Of a stretch of 64,000 nucleotides of DNA, positions 33,968-43,323 are shown in pieces. Origin of the DNA: Herbaspirillum frisingense GSF30 (GTDB lineage Bacteria; Pseudomonadota; Gammaproteobacteria; Burkholderiales; Burkholderiaceae_D); the NCBI RefSeq assembly GCF_000300975.2, contig NZ_AEEC02000013.1, positions 1-64,000 on the forward strand. The letters are read 5' to 3'. A model generated the notes under the pieces. It worked only from the letters and a program-made list of their open reading frames with translations. It was not told the DNA's origin and made no database searches. A program made the position numbers and the translations under genes. The stretch's first letter is position 1, and each line of letters begins with the position of its first letter.

Positions 33968-34702
33968 ATGCTCAAGATTGCCGCCCCCGCCCAGCTCATC
34001 GAACAGGTCTACCACGCCATCCTGGATGCCATCTGCACCGGCACGCTGGCGCCCAATAGCAAGATCACGCAGGAAGGCCTGGCCGAACAGTTGGGCGTGT
34101 CGCGCCAGCCCATCCTGCAGGCGTTCCAGATCCTGCGGCGCGAGGGCTTCATCACTGATGCCGGTCGCAAGGGGGTGATGGTGACCGCCCTGGATCCGCA
34201 GCGGCTGCTGCAGCTCTACCAGGTGCGTGCGGTCCTGGACGGCCTGGCCGCACGCGACTGTGCCGCGCACTGCAAGCAGGATGCGGCCCGCCGCACCGCC
34301 ACGGCCAGCGAGGGCCTGGCCCTGATCGCGGCGGCCCGCGCCCTGCCGGACATGGACGACCTGTCGGCGCGCATCCGGGCCGACATGGATTTCCACCAGT
34401 TCCTCTATCGCAGCAGCGGCAATCCCGTCATCGCCGAGACCACCGCCCTGCACTGGCAGCACATCCGCCGCGCCATGGGTGCCATCCTGGCCGGAGATGT
34501 GCGCTCGCACCAGATGGTGTGGGACGAGCATGAGGCGATCCTGCAGGCCGTGCTGGAGGGCAAGCCGGCGCTGGCCGACAAGCTGGCGCGCGAGCATGCC
34601 GAAGGCGCGGCCGGACACCTGGCGCGGGCGCTGGATGGCGCACAACAAACTGAACAAAGAGAACAAAGAGAACAGACAGGCCAGGCCGGCAGGCAGGCCT
34701 GA
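33968..34702 (+). CDS. GntR family transcriptional regulator, FCD type
   Basis: A 244-aa regulator. The N-terminal winged helix covers about 10-75 (QVYHAILDAICTGTLAPNSKITQEGLAEQLGVSRQPILQAFQILRREGFI). The all-helical FCD ligand domain covers about 85-220, with a metal-binding-type DMDFHQFLYR, plus later His residues. The tail after about residue 225 is Gln/Glu/Arg-rich, QTEQREQREQTGQAGRQA, encoded by a short tandem repeat. It precedes an AEC transporter by 48 bases and probably controls it. Confidence 0.88.
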   Translation: MLKIAAPAQLIEQVYHAILDAICTGTLAPNSKITQEGLAEQLGVSRQPILQAFQILRREGFITDAGRKGVMVTALDPQRLLQLYQVRAVLDGLAARDCAAHCKQDAARRTATASEGLALIAAARALPDMDDLSARIRADMDFHQFLYRSSGNPVIAETTALHWQHIRRAMGAILAGDVRSHQMVWDEHEAILQAVLEGKPALADKLAREHAEGAAGHLARALDGAQQTEQREQREQTGQAGRQA

Positions 34703-34750
34703 CCACTTCACCCTCACCTTCATTCGCTCGCAGCACGGCTGCGCCCAGCC

Positions 34751-35686
34751 ATGCTTGCCATCTTCAATATCGTCTTTCCGATCTTTTCACTGATCTTCCT
34801 GGGCTGGATCTGCCGTCGCCGCAACATCCTGTCGGCCGGCGCGGCCAGCGAGCTGAACCGCTTCGTGATCTGGCTGGCGCTGCCGGCCCTACTGTTCGAT
34901 TCCATGTCGCGACTGACAGCGGCCGACTTCGCCAACCTGCGCTTCATCGGCGTCTTTGCGGCGGGCGTGGCACTGGTGTTCCTGCTGACCGCATGGTTGC
35001 GCCTGCGGCAGAAGGCGGCGGCGGCCGACGTCATCATCGACAGCCTGGGCAGCTCCTACGCCAATGTCGGTTTCATCGGGATTCCCCTGTGCTACCTGGC
35101 CTTCGGCCGCGATGGCCTGCCGCCCTCGGTGATCGCAATGATGATGACAGCCTGCCTGCTCTTCGCAGTGGCCATCGTGTTGCTGGAGACCTGTCTGCAT
35201 GCCCAGGCCGGGCTGGGGCAGACGGTGCTCAAGGTGGGTCGCTCGCTGCTGCGCAATCCCATCATGATCGCGCCGGTGGCGGGGATTGCAGTGGCCCTGA
35301 GCGGAGCCACCATCCCCAGCGGGGTGCAGCAGTTGTTCAAGATTTTGGGGGGCGCGGCCAGCCCCTGTGCACTGGTGTCGCTGGGGCTGTTCCTGGCGCA
35401 GCCGGTACAGCGTGGCGAGGGCGCGCCGGTGTGGCTGCTGGTGGCCTTCAAGCTGCTGCTGCAACCGGCGGTGACGGCCGTGCTGGCCTACTGGATCTTG
35501 CCCCTGCCCCGGGTGTGGGCAGACAGTGCGGTCTTGCTGGCGGCCATGCCGATCGGCACCGGGCCGTTCATGCTGGCCGAGCTGTATCAGCGGGAAGTGA
35601 CGGCCATGTCGCGCGCCATCCTGATCTCTACCACGCTCTCGCTGCCGACCATCGCCGTGATCCTGGCCTGGATCGCACACCACTGA
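34751..35686 (+). CDS. AEC family transporter
   Basis: A 311-aa membrane protein with about ten hydrophobic helices, of the auxin efflux carrier family. It opens MLAIFNIVFPIFSLIFLGWICRRRNIL. Family segments include FVIWLALPALLFDSMSR, SYANVGFIGIPLCYLAFG and GGAASPCALVSLGLFLAQP. Bacterial members move carboxylates such as malate or malonate. It follows the GntR regulator gene and most likely forms one unit with it. Convergent with the GGDEF/EAL gene. Confidence 0.88.
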   Translation: MLAIFNIVFPIFSLIFLGWICRRRNILSAGAASELNRFVIWLALPALLFDSMSRLTAADFANLRFIGVFAAGVALVFLLTAWLRLRQKAAAADVIIDSLGSSYANVGFIGIPLCYLAFGRDGLPPSVIAMMMTACLLFAVAIVLLETCLHAQAGLGQTVLKVGRSLLRNPIMIAPVAGIAVALSGATIPSGVQQLFKILGGAASPCALVSLGLFLAQPVQRGEGAPVWLLVAFKLLLQPAVTAVLAYWILPLPRVWADSAVLLAAMPIGTGPFMLAELYQREVTAMSRAILISTTLSLPTIAVILAWIAHH

Positions 35687-35725
35687 AGGTGATGCGCAGT
35701 ACCGGCCACGACAGCGCCGGCGCGC

Positions 35726-38566
35726 TTACAGCATCACCCGTTCCTCGCGCAGGATCTGCTCGAACTTGTCGGCCGGCACCGGCGGGCTGAACAGGTAGCC
35801 CTGGATCTCGTCGCAACCGTAGTGGCGCAGGTAATCCAGCTGTTCGTCGGTTTCCACGCCTTCGGCGATCACGCGCAGCTTCAGGTGGCGTGCCAGCGAA
35901 ATGATGGATGCGGTGATGGCGGCATCGTCGGCGTCGATGGTGATGTCGCGCACGAAGGAGCGGTCGATCTTGAGTACGTCGATGGGGAAGCGTTTCAGGT
36001 AGGCCAGCGAGGAATAGCCGGTGCCGAAGTCGTCGATGGACAGGCGCACGCCGAGCTTCTTCAACCCCGCCAGGATGCCGATGGCGTGCTCGACATCGGT
36101 CATCATCAGGCTCTCGGTCAGTTCCAGTTCCAGCGAGGCCGGCGGCAGGCCGGTGTCTTCCAGCACGTCGGCAATGGAGGAGACCAGGTCCTTCTGCAGG
36201 AACTGGCCCACCGAGAGGTTGACCGAGACGCTGATGTCCTCATGCCCCTTCAACTGCCACTGGCGGCACTGCACGCAGGCGGTACGCAGGACCCAGGCGC
36301 CGATGGGCAGGATCAGGCCGGTCTCCTCGGCCAGGCCGATGAAGCGTGCCGGCGAGACCATGCCCAGTTGCGGATGCTGCCAGCGGATCAATGCCTCGCT
36401 GCCGATCACGCGGCCGCTGGCCAGGTCCACCTTGGGCTGGTAATGCAGCAGGAATTCGCCGTGGTCCAGCGCATTGCGCAGGTCGCCTTCGATGCGCAGG
36501 CGTTCCAGCGCCTGCTCGTTCATCGCCGGGGTATAGAACTGGAAATTGTTGCGACCGGTCTGCTTGCCGCGATACATGGCGATATCGGCATGCTTGATCA
36601 GGGTCTCGCCATCGGTGCCGTCGTTGGGATAGCAGGCCACGCCGATGCTGCAGGTCATAAAGAGGGTATGCCCGCCCAGCGTCACCGGTGCCGCCACCGC
36701 ATCCATGATGCGTTGCAGGCTGCGCGTATCCAGTGACAGCTCATCCTGCTCGGGCAGGATCATGATGAATTCGTCACCCCCCAGGCGTGCCACGGTATCG
36801 GCTTCGCGCACCGCCGCGCGCAGTCGCCCGGCCACCGTGCGCAGCAGGGTGTCGCCGGCCTTGTGGCCGAGGGTGTCGTTGACGAACTTGAAGCGGTCCA
36901 GGTCGACGAACACCACCCACAGGGCCTGCTTTTGTCGCTCGGCCACGCCGATGGCCTGTTCCAGATGGTGCCGCAGCATATGGCGGTTGATCAGGCCGGT
37001 GAGCGTATCGCGACTGGCCTGGAATTCCAGTTCGGCTTCGTAGCGCTTCATCGAGGTGATGTCGTAGAGCGCCGCCACGAAGTGGGTGACCTCGCCGCTC
37101 TCGTCGCGCACCGGGGCGATGTAGAAATCGTTCCACAGCTCCGAACCGTCCTTGTGATAGTTGCGCAGGACCACGTTGTGCTCGCGCTGCTCACGCATGG
37201 CGATCCAGACGGTCTCGAAACCTTCGGGATCGCTGTCGCGTCCCTCCAGGAAGCGGATGCTCTTGCCCACCGCCTCGGCGCTGCTGTAGCCGGTGATGCG
37301 GGCAAACGCCGGGTTGACGTATTCGATGGTGTAGTCAGGCTGTTGGGCCGACAGGATCAGGATGGCATTGGCACTGGCCTCGATGGCCTGATGGCGCAGG
37401 CGCAATGCGCGCTCGGCCAGCCGGCGCGCCTTGATGTCGTCCGACAGCAGGGCATTGGTGGTGCGCAGCTCGGCGGTCTTGTCTTCCACCAGTTGCTGCA
37501 CCCGGTGTGAACGCATCGACAGAGCACGCATGTAGGCCGCGCCCAGCAGCGAGGCGATCACCCCCACCAGCAAGATCAGCAGCGAACCGTAATGGTCAGC
37601 GAAGACCGAGCGCGGGGGGATGCTGATCTCCATGTGCCAGGTCTGGCCGGCGATGTCGAAACGGGTGACGGTGCTGGAAGGATGGCGAAACAGGGTACCG
37701 GGCTTGAGCAACTGGTCCAGCCACTGCGTCTCCCGCGGCGTGCTGTCGTGGCGATACACCAGATTGCCCGGCTCGGCCTCCCGGCCGACGTAGATACGCA
37801 GGCCGATCTCGTGATCCGAGGTCAGGCCGGCACCGTCGAGGATCTTCTGCACCAGGCCATTGAGTTCCAGCACCGCCGTGGTATCGCCCACCAGCAGGGC
37901 GCGCCGCGCCGCGTGGTCGGTGGGCTGCACGCCGCCCCGGTAGACCGGCTGGATCACCAGCAGGCCGCGCTCGTCGGGACCGGACTGGGCCAGCTGGAGC
38001 GGCAGCGTCGAGGCCGGCCGGCCGCTGACCAGGGCCGCATCCAGGGCATGCCGGATGGCGGCGTTGCCGGAGACGTCCAAGCCCAGCGCGGCTTCATTGC
38101 CGGCGGTAGGTTCGACATAATCCACCACCAGATAGGAAGCCTGTTGCGGCGCGCTTTGCAGACGACCATCCTGCAGGGTGGTGATTTCGAATCCCGGCTT
38201 GGCCCCCTGGCGCAGGGCCTCGAAGACCGGCCGGTCTTCGTCGGACACGAAACGCTGCACGCTGAAGGCGCGCACATAGGGATAACGTTCCAGCAGCGGA
38301 CGGGTGAAGCTCTCGAACTGCTCGCGGCTGGGGTCGCCCACAGTGGCATAGAAGTGATTCACCACCGACTGCACCTGGACCGCCTCTTCCAGCCCGCGCT
38401 GGATGGTAAAGGCGCGCAGACCGGCCCGGCGCTCGAAGTCCAGGTTGACGGCATCCTCTTCCAGGTGGCTGGTGGCGACGAAGACCGTCACGGTGGCGCA
38501 CAAACCCAGCATCAGCGTGAGCGATGCCGACAACGTTGCCCCCAGCTTGTTGATCACACGCTGCAT
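35726..38566 (-). CDS. CHASE-PAS-GGDEF-EAL membrane signalling protein
   Basis: A 946-aa protein of c-di-GMP signalling. TM1 is near residues 12-32, followed by a periplasmic CHASE-like sensor (about 40-280) and TM2 near 330-355. A PAS domain with PAC motif covers about 390-510 (YTIEYVNPAFARITGYSSAEAVGKSIRFLEG). The GGDEF domain has an intact active site (VARLGGDEFIMI). The EAL domain has EAL (GSEALIRWQHP), the DDFGTGYSSLAYLKRFPIDVLKIDRSFV loop and VIAEGVET. Both synthesis and degradation sites look intact. It stands alone, so the input ligand cannot be inferred. Confidence 0.92.
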   Translation of the reverse strand: MQRVINKLGATLSASLTLMLGLCATVTVFVATSHLEEDAVNLDFERRAGLRAFTIQRGLEEAVQVQSVVNHFYATVGDPSREQFESFTRPLLERYPYVRAFSVQRFVSDEDRPVFEALRQGAKPGFEITTLQDGRLQSAPQQASYLVVDYVEPTAGNEAALGLDVSGNAAIRHALDAALVSGRPASTLPLQLAQSGPDERGLLVIQPVYRGGVQPTDHAARRALLVGDTTAVLELNGLVQKILDGAGLTSDHEIGLRIYVGREAEPGNLVYRHDSTPRETQWLDQLLKPGTLFRHPSSTVTRFDIAGQTWHMEISIPPRSVFADHYGSLLILLVGVIASLLGAAYMRALSMRSHRVQQLVEDKTAELRTTNALLSDDIKARRLAERALRLRHQAIEASANAILILSAQQPDYTIEYVNPAFARITGYSSAEAVGKSIRFLEGRDSDPEGFETVWIAMREQREHNVVLRNYHKDGSELWNDFYIAPVRDESGEVTHFVAALYDITSMKRYEAELEFQASRDTLTGLINRHMLRHHLEQAIGVAERQKQALWVVFVDLDRFKFVNDTLGHKAGDTLLRTVAGRLRAAVREADTVARLGGDEFIMILPEQDELSLDTRSLQRIMDAVAAPVTLGGHTLFMTCSIGVACYPNDGTDGETLIKHADIAMYRGKQTGRNNFQFYTPAMNEQALERLRIEGDLRNALDHGEFLLHYQPKVDLASGRVIGSEALIRWQHPQLGMVSPARFIGLAEETGLILPIGAWVLRTACVQCRQWQLKGHEDISVSVNLSVGQFLQKDLVSSIADVLEDTGLPPASLELELTESLMMTDVEHAIGILAGLKKLGVRLSIDDFGTGYSSLAYLKRFPIDVLKIDRSFVRDITIDADDAAITASIISLARHLKLRVIAEGVETDEQLDYLRHYGCDEIQGYLFSPPVPADKFEQILREERVML

Positions 38567-38739
38567 AAACGAATCGTTATATCTCTAGTGAGCCCGATCA
38601 TAATCCGGACTATCCCTCGTTATCGGCCGTAGCGGATTTATTTTTAATCGGCACACTCCCGGCGGGCGCTGATCCCATCGCCGGGTCGTTTTCATGTTTC
38701 CTCGCGGGAACATGCGGCCGCCTGCGCGGCCGGTCCTGC

Positions 38740-39951
38740 TCAATACGCGGCCGGTGCCGCATTGCGCTTCTGCTGCGCCTCGCGCGCCTCCCGCTCGATC
38801 TGCTGGGCCTGCATGAAAGCATCGAAGGAGCGCTCGATGGTGGCGCGCTCGACGTCGCGGGTGATGAAGACAATGCGGCTGCGGCGGTCTTGCGAGGGCC
38901 ACTGCGGCAAGGTGGCGGTGGGATGGAAGATGTGCTGCACGCCATGGATCACGGTCGGCAGTTCCTCGCCCTTGAGGTTGAGGATGCCCTTGATGCGCAG
39001 GATGTTGGGCCCCTTGAAGCCCACCAGCAAGCTCAGCCATTCATCGAAGAGCACCGGATCGATGGGTTCGTCGAAGGTAAAGCAGAAGGCGCGGATATGG
39101 TCGTCGTGACGGTTCACGTCGTGGGCGTGATCATGCTCGTGCTCATGCTCGTGATGCGCGTGTGCATGCGCATGGCCGTGATCATCATGTCCATGGTCAT
39201 GATGACCGTGGTGATGGTGGTCCTGCCCGTGATGGTGATGCTGGGCCGCTTTCTCGGCGAAGGCTTCCTCGTTGAGCCAGCGCGCCACGTCGGGCATCTT
39301 CTCGCCCGGCTTGAACAGGCCCGCATCCAGCAGCTCGCCGGCAGCGATCTGGCCCACCTGCGGCTGCAACTGGCGCGCACCGGGGTTCAGCGTACGCAGG
39401 CGCGCCTGCAGGGCCGACAGCGTGGCAGCGTCGGCCAGGTCAGTCTTGGTCAGCAGCAGGCGGTCGGCGACCGCCGCCTGTTGCACGGCTTCCGGATGAT
39501 TGTCCAGGGTCGACATGCCATTGACCGCATCGACCGTGACGATCACGCCATCGAGACGATAGCGCTCCGAAATGAAGGGGTCCGTCATCAGCGTGTGCAG
39601 GATGGGCGTGGGCGAGGCCAGGCCGGTGGTCTCGATGACCACCCGGTTGAACTTGCGCTGGCCGCCTTCGGCGAAGCGCCAGGTGATGTCCTTGAGCGTC
39701 TTCTTGAGATCGCCACGGATGGTGCAGCACAGGCAGCCGCTGCTCATCTCGACGATGGTTTCTTCCTGGCTGTGCGCCACCAGCAGGTGATCCAGCCCGA
39801 TCTCGCCGAACTCGTTGATGATGACCAGCGTGTCCTTCATTTCCGGCTGGGTGATCAGGTGATTCAATAGCGTGGTCTTGCCGCTGCCCAGGAAGCCGGT
39901 GAGCAGGGACACGGGAATCGGCGCAGCGCCGGCGGGTACGGATGGGTTCAT
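38740..39951 (-). CDS. COG0523/CobW-type GTPase with a His-rich metal-binding loop
   Basis: A 403-aa G3E GTPase. Walker A is GFLGSGKTT (19-27), the metal motif CxCC is C73-L-C-C76, and the specificity motif is TKTD (LLLTKTDLAD). From about residue 237 to 290 there is a very His-rich stretch (AAQHHHHGQDHHHHGHHDHGHD...). The C-terminal CobW_C domain follows. Family members deliver Zn, Co or Fe to client enzymes. Upstream on the same strand lies ribA, a Zn enzyme, but a terminator separates them. No Zur-type box was seen. Confidence 0.88.
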   Translation of the reverse strand: MNPSVPAGAAPIPVSLLTGFLGSGKTTLLNHLITQPEMKDTLVIINEFGEIGLDHLLVAHSQEETIVEMSSGCLCCTIRGDLKKTLKDITWRFAEGGQRKFNRVVIETTGLASPTPILHTLMTDPFISERYRLDGVIVTVDAVNGMSTLDNHPEAVQQAAVADRLLLTKTDLADAATLSALQARLRTLNPGARQLQPQVGQIAAGELLDAGLFKPGEKMPDVARWLNEEAFAEKAAQHHHHGQDHHHHGHHDHGHDDHGHAHAHAHHEHEHEHDHAHDVNRHDDHIRAFCFTFDEPIDPVLFDEWLSLLVGFKGPNILRIKGILNLKGEELPTVIHGVQHIFHPTATLPQWPSQDRRSRIVFITRDVERATIERSFDAFMQAQQIEREAREAQQKRNAAPAAY

Positions 39952-40027
39952 GTTGTAAAGACGGAATGAGAATGGACAGTCCAGTCACCATGCTAACCGA
40001 TGCGTCAAGGGGGCAGGCCGGAACGGG

Positions 40028-40058
40028 AAAAAAAAAGACGGACCGTATCGGCCCGTCT
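40028..40058 (-). terminator. terminator of ribA
   Basis: A stem with arms 40036-40041 and 40053-40058, extended by inner CCGATACGG pairing, is followed on the minus strand by nine T residues. It lies 40 bases past the ribA stop. Confidence 0.82.
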
Positions 40059-40097
40059 GGTGTTGTGCGATTCCCTCGCGCTGCTTACCCGTGCGGT

Positions 40098-40790
40098 TCA
40101 CTCATTGTCGTGCGCATCCAGCGGCACCTTCTCCGGCTGCGGCTGGGCCTCGCCCTTGCCCAGGCCCGGCAGCAGGTGCCCCAGCTTGCGCGCCTTGGTC
40201 CCCAGGTAGCCGATGTTGAAAGGATTGTGGTTGGCGATCAGGGCAATGCGCTCGGCCACGGTGATGCCGCTCTCTTCCAGCGCCTTCACCTTGCGCGGAT
40301 TGTTGGTCATCAGGCGCAGGCTGGTGATCTTCAGGTGGGCCAGCATGGGCAAGACGATGGTGTAGCGCCGCATGTCCGCCGGGAAGCCCAGGCGTTCATT
40401 GGCTTCCACGGTATCGGCGCCCTGGTCCTGCAGATGGTAGGCGCGGATCTTGTTCAACAGGCCGATGCCACGGCCTTCCTGGCGCAGGTAGAACAGCACG
40501 CCACGGCCTTCCTTGGCGATCTTCTTGAGGGCGGCCTCCAGCTGGGCGCCGCAGTCGCAGCGCTGGGAGAACAAGGCGTCGCCGGTGAGGCACTCGGAAT
40601 GCACGCGGCCCAGCACCGGCACGCCGTTGCCGACATCGCCCAGGGTCAGGGCCAGATGTTCCTTGCCGGAAACTTCATCGTAGAAGGCGTGCAGCTCGAA
40701 GGTGGCCCAGGGCATGGGCAACTTGCACGAACTGACGAAGACCAGTTTTTCTTCCGGCGCGGCGGCGGCCGGGGCGATGGATGAGGACAT
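40098..40790 (-). CDS. ribA: GTP cyclohydrolase II (RibA)
   Basis: A 230-aa enzyme opening GTP to the riboflavin precursor. Zn ligands are in [17 protein letters not shown], the catalytic segment is [31 protein letters not shown], and later come [18 protein letters not shown] and [17 protein letters not shown]. The frame extends upstream to 40937, but the family starts near [25 protein letters not shown], so 40790 is chosen. It has no fused RibB domain. No FMN riboswitch is seen upstream. Confidence 0.93.
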   Translation of the reverse strand: MSSSIAPAAAAPEEKLVFVSSCKLPMPWATFELHAFYDEVSGKEHLALTLGDVGNGVPVLGRVHSECLTGDALFSQRCDCGAQLEAALKKIAKEGRGVLFYLRQEGRGIGLLNKIRAYHLQDQGADTVEANERLGFPADMRRYTIVLPMLAHLKITSLRLMTNNPRKVKALEESGITVAERIALIANHNPFNIGYLGTKARKLGHLLPGLGKGEAQPQPEKVPLDAHDNE

Positions 40791-40868
40791 GACAACCTGC
40801 TTTCGAATCGAATGCTCAGAACCGCGTATCTTACCTTGCGGCTGGGTTTCTTTCAGCGCCCCGCTATC

Positions 40869-40898
40869 CCATACAAGCCACCTGAGCGACTTGTATGG
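40869..40898 (-). promoter_or_regulatory. stem-loop in the ribA leader
   Basis: A perfect 9-bp inverted repeat, CCATACAAG and CTTGTATGG (40869-40877 with 40890-40898), with a 12-base centre lies about 80 bases before ribA. There is no T run. It may be an operator or an RNA structure. Confidence 0.35.
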
Positions 40899-40923
40899 AG
40901 AATTTGAATTGCTCTCAAACAAG

Positions 40924-40947
40924 AAAAAGCCCCGCACACGGCGGGGC
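40924..40947 (-). terminator. terminator of the lipB-lipA unit
   Basis: A 7-bp GC stem (40929-40935 with 40941-40947) has a 5-base loop and is followed by TTTTT on the minus strand. It lies 24 bases past the lipA stop. Confidence 0.8.
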
Positions 40948-40970
40948 CTTGCAGTGCGAAGCCGGCCGGC

Positions 40971-41969
40971 TTACACCAGCCCGTGTGCCTGCTGGTCGGC
41001 GTGATAGCTGGAGCGCACCATGGCGCCCACGGCGGCGTGCACGAAGCCCATCTTGTAGGCCTCTTCCTCGTACATCTTGAAGGTGTCGGGGTGCACGTAG
41101 CGGCGTACCGGCAGGTGGTCGCCGCTGGGCATGAGGTACTGGCCGATGGTGAGCATGTCGACGTTGTGGGCGCGCATGTCGCGCATGACCTGCAGCACTT
41201 CCTCGTCGGTCTCGCCCAGGCCGACCATGATGCCGGACTTGGTCGGCACTTCCGGATGCAGGTCCTTGAAGCGCTTCAACAGGCTCAGCGAATATTCGTA
41301 GTCGGAACCGGGGCGGGCTTCCTTGTACAGGCGCGGCGCGGTTTCCAGGTTGTGGTTCATCACATCCGGCGGGGCCATCTTGAGGATTTCCAGGGCGCGG
41401 TCCATGCGGCCGCGGAAGTCCGGAGTCAGGATCTCGATGCGGGTCTCGGGCGACAATTCGCGTACACGCTGGATGCACGCCGCGAAGTGGGCGGCACCGC
41501 CGTCGCGCAGGTCGTCGCGGTCCACGCTGGTGATGACCACGTAGGACAGGCGCAGTTGGGCGATGGTCTTGGCCAGGTTTTCCGGCTCGTTGGGGTCCAG
41601 CGGGTCGGGGCGACCGTGGCCGACGTCGCAGAACGGGCAGCGGCGGGTGCACTTGTCACCCATGATCATGAAGGTCGCAGTGCCCTTGCCGAAGCATTCG
41701 CCGATGTTGGGGCAGGAGGCTTCCTCGCAGACCGTCACCAGGTTGTTGGCGCGCAGGATGTCCTTGATCTCGTAGAAGCGCGTGGTCGGCGAGCCGGCCT
41801 TGACGCGAATCCAGTCCGGCTTCTTCAGCTTTTCGGCGGCCACCACCTTGATGGGAATCCAGGCCGTCTTGCCGGCGCCCTTCTGCTTGTCCAGCGGGTT
41901 CACGCGGGCCGCACCGGCGGCATTGGCATTGGAGGAAGAATCTGCTGCGGGAGTGATTTCGGTCGTCAT
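40971..41969 (-). CDS. lipA: lipoyl synthase LipA
   Basis: A 332-aa radical-SAM enzyme that inserts two sulfurs into protein-bound octanoyl groups. The auxiliary cluster ligands are in [12 protein letters not shown] and the radical-SAM cluster in [10 protein letters not shown] (CxxxCxxC). Other family parts are [40 protein letters not shown] and the C-terminal RSSYHAD. The first 30 residues are variable and Ala/Asn-rich. It follows lipB by 40 bases in the same direction. Confidence 0.96.
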   Translation of the reverse strand: MTTEITPAADSSSNANAAGAARVNPLDKQKGAGKTAWIPIKVVAAEKLKKPDWIRVKAGSPTTRFYEIKDILRANNLVTVCEEASCPNIGECFGKGTATFMIMGDKCTRRCPFCDVGHGRPDPLDPNEPENLAKTIAQLRLSYVVITSVDRDDLRDGGAAHFAACIQRVRELSPETRIEILTPDFRGRMDRALEILKMAPPDVMNHNLETAPRLYKEARPGSDYEYSLSLLKRFKDLHPEVPTKSGIMVGLGETDEEVLQVMRDMRAHNVDMLTIGQYLMPSGDHLPVRRYVHPDTFKMYEEEAYKMGFVHAAVGAMVRSSYHADQQAHGLV

Positions 41970-42009
41970 GTCGGTCGTTCCGGCCCCGGGCGCGCTCAGC
42001 GCGTGAGGC

Positions 42010-42711
42010 TCAAGCCATGCCCGCGAAGCGGGCGATCAGTTGGTCGGCAAGCAAGTCCTGGACATCGGCCAGGCGGGCCTGTCCGGCCCCCAGGGTCTGC
42101 ATGTCCACGGTGGCCAGGCCTTCGTAGCCACAGGGGTTGATCCAGGAAAACGGCGCCAGGTCCATGGCCACGTTGAGCGATACCCCGTGGTAGGTGCAGC
42201 CGTTGCCCCGTATCTTCAAGCCCAGCGCGGCCACCTTGGCGCCCTGCCAGGGGCCGTCGGCGGCGTAGATGCCGGGCGCCCCTTCCTTGCGTACACCGGC
42301 GAGATTATACGCCGCCAGCGCGGCGATCACCGCCTCTTCGATGTTGTGCACGAATTCGCGGGCGAACAGGCGCGCCCCGCTGCGGTTGCGGCGCAGGTCC
42401 ATCAGGAGGTAGATGACCACCTGTCCGGGACCGTGGTAGGTGACCTCGCCTCCCCGGTCGGTCTGTACCACCGGGATGTCGTGCGGATTCAACACATGGG
42501 CGCGGTCGGCGCCCAGGCCCAGGGTATAGACGGGGGGATGTTCGACGATCCAGAGCTGATCGGGGCTGTCGGCGGTACGCGCATCGGTGTAGGCGCGCAT
42601 GGCGGCGAAGCTGGTCTCGTAGGACTCGACGCCGCGCCGTACGATCTCTGGACGGCGGGCCGTGGCGGCGGGCGTGGTGCTGGCGCTGGCGGGGGGTAGT
42701 GCGGTTTGCAT
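42010..42711 (-). CDS. lipB: octanoyltransferase LipB
   Basis: A 233-aa enzyme moving octanoate from acyl carrier protein to lipoyl domains. Key motifs are [23 protein letters not shown], the catalytic Lys region [25 protein letters not shown] and the catalytic Cys in [14 protein letters not shown]. The N-terminal 20 residues are Ala/Thr-rich. It stands directly before lipA. In related genomes it is usually next to ybeD and the aminotransferase gene; here the DUF2917/LysR pair lies between. Confidence 0.94.
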   Translation of the reverse strand: MQTALPPASASTTPAATARRPEIVRRGVESYETSFAAMRAYTDARTADSPDQLWIVEHPPVYTLGLGADRAHVLNPHDIPVVQTDRGGEVTYHGPGQVVIYLLMDLRRNRSGARLFAREFVHNIEEAVIAALAAYNLAGVRKEGAPGIYAADGPWQGAKVAALGLKIRGNGCTYHGVSLNVAMDLAPFSWINPCGYEGLATVDMQTLGAGQARLADVQDLLADQLIARFAGMA

Positions 42712-42746
42712 GCCCGCCAGTGTAGCGAAATTCGGACAGGGCCGTG

Positions 42747-43136
42747 TCAGAACCAGCGGATCAGTCCGTGCGGCAACAACTTGCTGATACTGCTGATACG
42801 CACCGTGTCGTCACCCTCAGCCACCGGCAGCAGCGGCGCCTGGGGAGCGATGCCAGCACCGGCACCGGACAGCCAGCTGCGCCAGCCCGCGACGCGCAGG
42901 GGCGACACCGTGAACTCGGCCGCGCCGTGCACCGCTTCGAGGATCGCCAGCCCGCGTCCGTGGTAGTCGAAGCAACGTCCGGCCGTGAGCCAGATGTCCT
43001 GCCGGCAGCCGGTAATGGTCAGCCACACCAGGCCGCTGGTGACGCGGATGCGCACGCCACCGCGCAGGCGGCGGGTCTGCGTCTGTCCTTCCAGAAGCCG
43101 TTCCGGAATCGTCTGATCTGCGAATGAAATTGCCAT
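42747..43136 (-). CDS. DUF2917 family protein
   Basis: A 129-aa protein with a cupin-like beta region: [54 protein letters not shown]. This is the DUF2917 family, common in Burkholderiales and often beside a GcvA-type LysR gene, as here. GGGAG precedes the start. It is divergent from the LysR gene, with an inverted repeat between the two. Function unknown. Confidence 0.8.
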   Translation of the reverse strand: MAISFADQTIPERLLEGQTQTRRLRGGVRIRVTSGLVWLTITGCRQDIWLTAGRCFDYHGRGLAILEAVHGAAEFTVSPLRVAGWRSWLSGAGAGIAPQAPLLPVAEGDDTVRISSISKLLPHGLIRWF

Positions 43137-43228
43137 GGCGGGTACTCCCTTGCGAAAATCCAGACAAGCCGCGTCCCTGCCGCACTGCCCGATCGGGTGC
43201 GGCTTTCAGAGGGAAAATGCCTGGAGTG

Positions 43229-43247
43229 ATGGTGAATGAGTCACCAT
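43229..43247. promoter_or_regulatory. LysR-type operator candidate between DUF2917 and LysR genes
   Basis: ATGGTGA-N5-TCACCAT is a perfect 7-bp inverted repeat in the 187-base divergent region, 77 bases before the LysR start. Spacing and place fit a LysR box (T-N11-A type) controlling both genes. Confidence 0.5.
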
Positions 43248-43323
43248 TGTAGGAAAACCCTGCAGGCCGACAAAACGATATATATTGCGTTTCTTTGCGA
43301 ATGGAATTCACAAGGAACCCACC

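Noticed and set aside
39114-39245. Repetitive ATG/GTG/CAT-rich sequence that looks like a tandem repeat
   Set aside because: It encodes the His-rich loop of the COG0523 protein, so the repeat is a result of the codons.
40791-40960. FMN riboswitch upstream of ribA
   Set aside because: The conserved multi-stem core was looked for and not found; only a simple 9-bp stem is present.
40983-42140. Open frame of 385 codons on the plus strand
   Set aside because: It is antisense to lipA and part of lipB.
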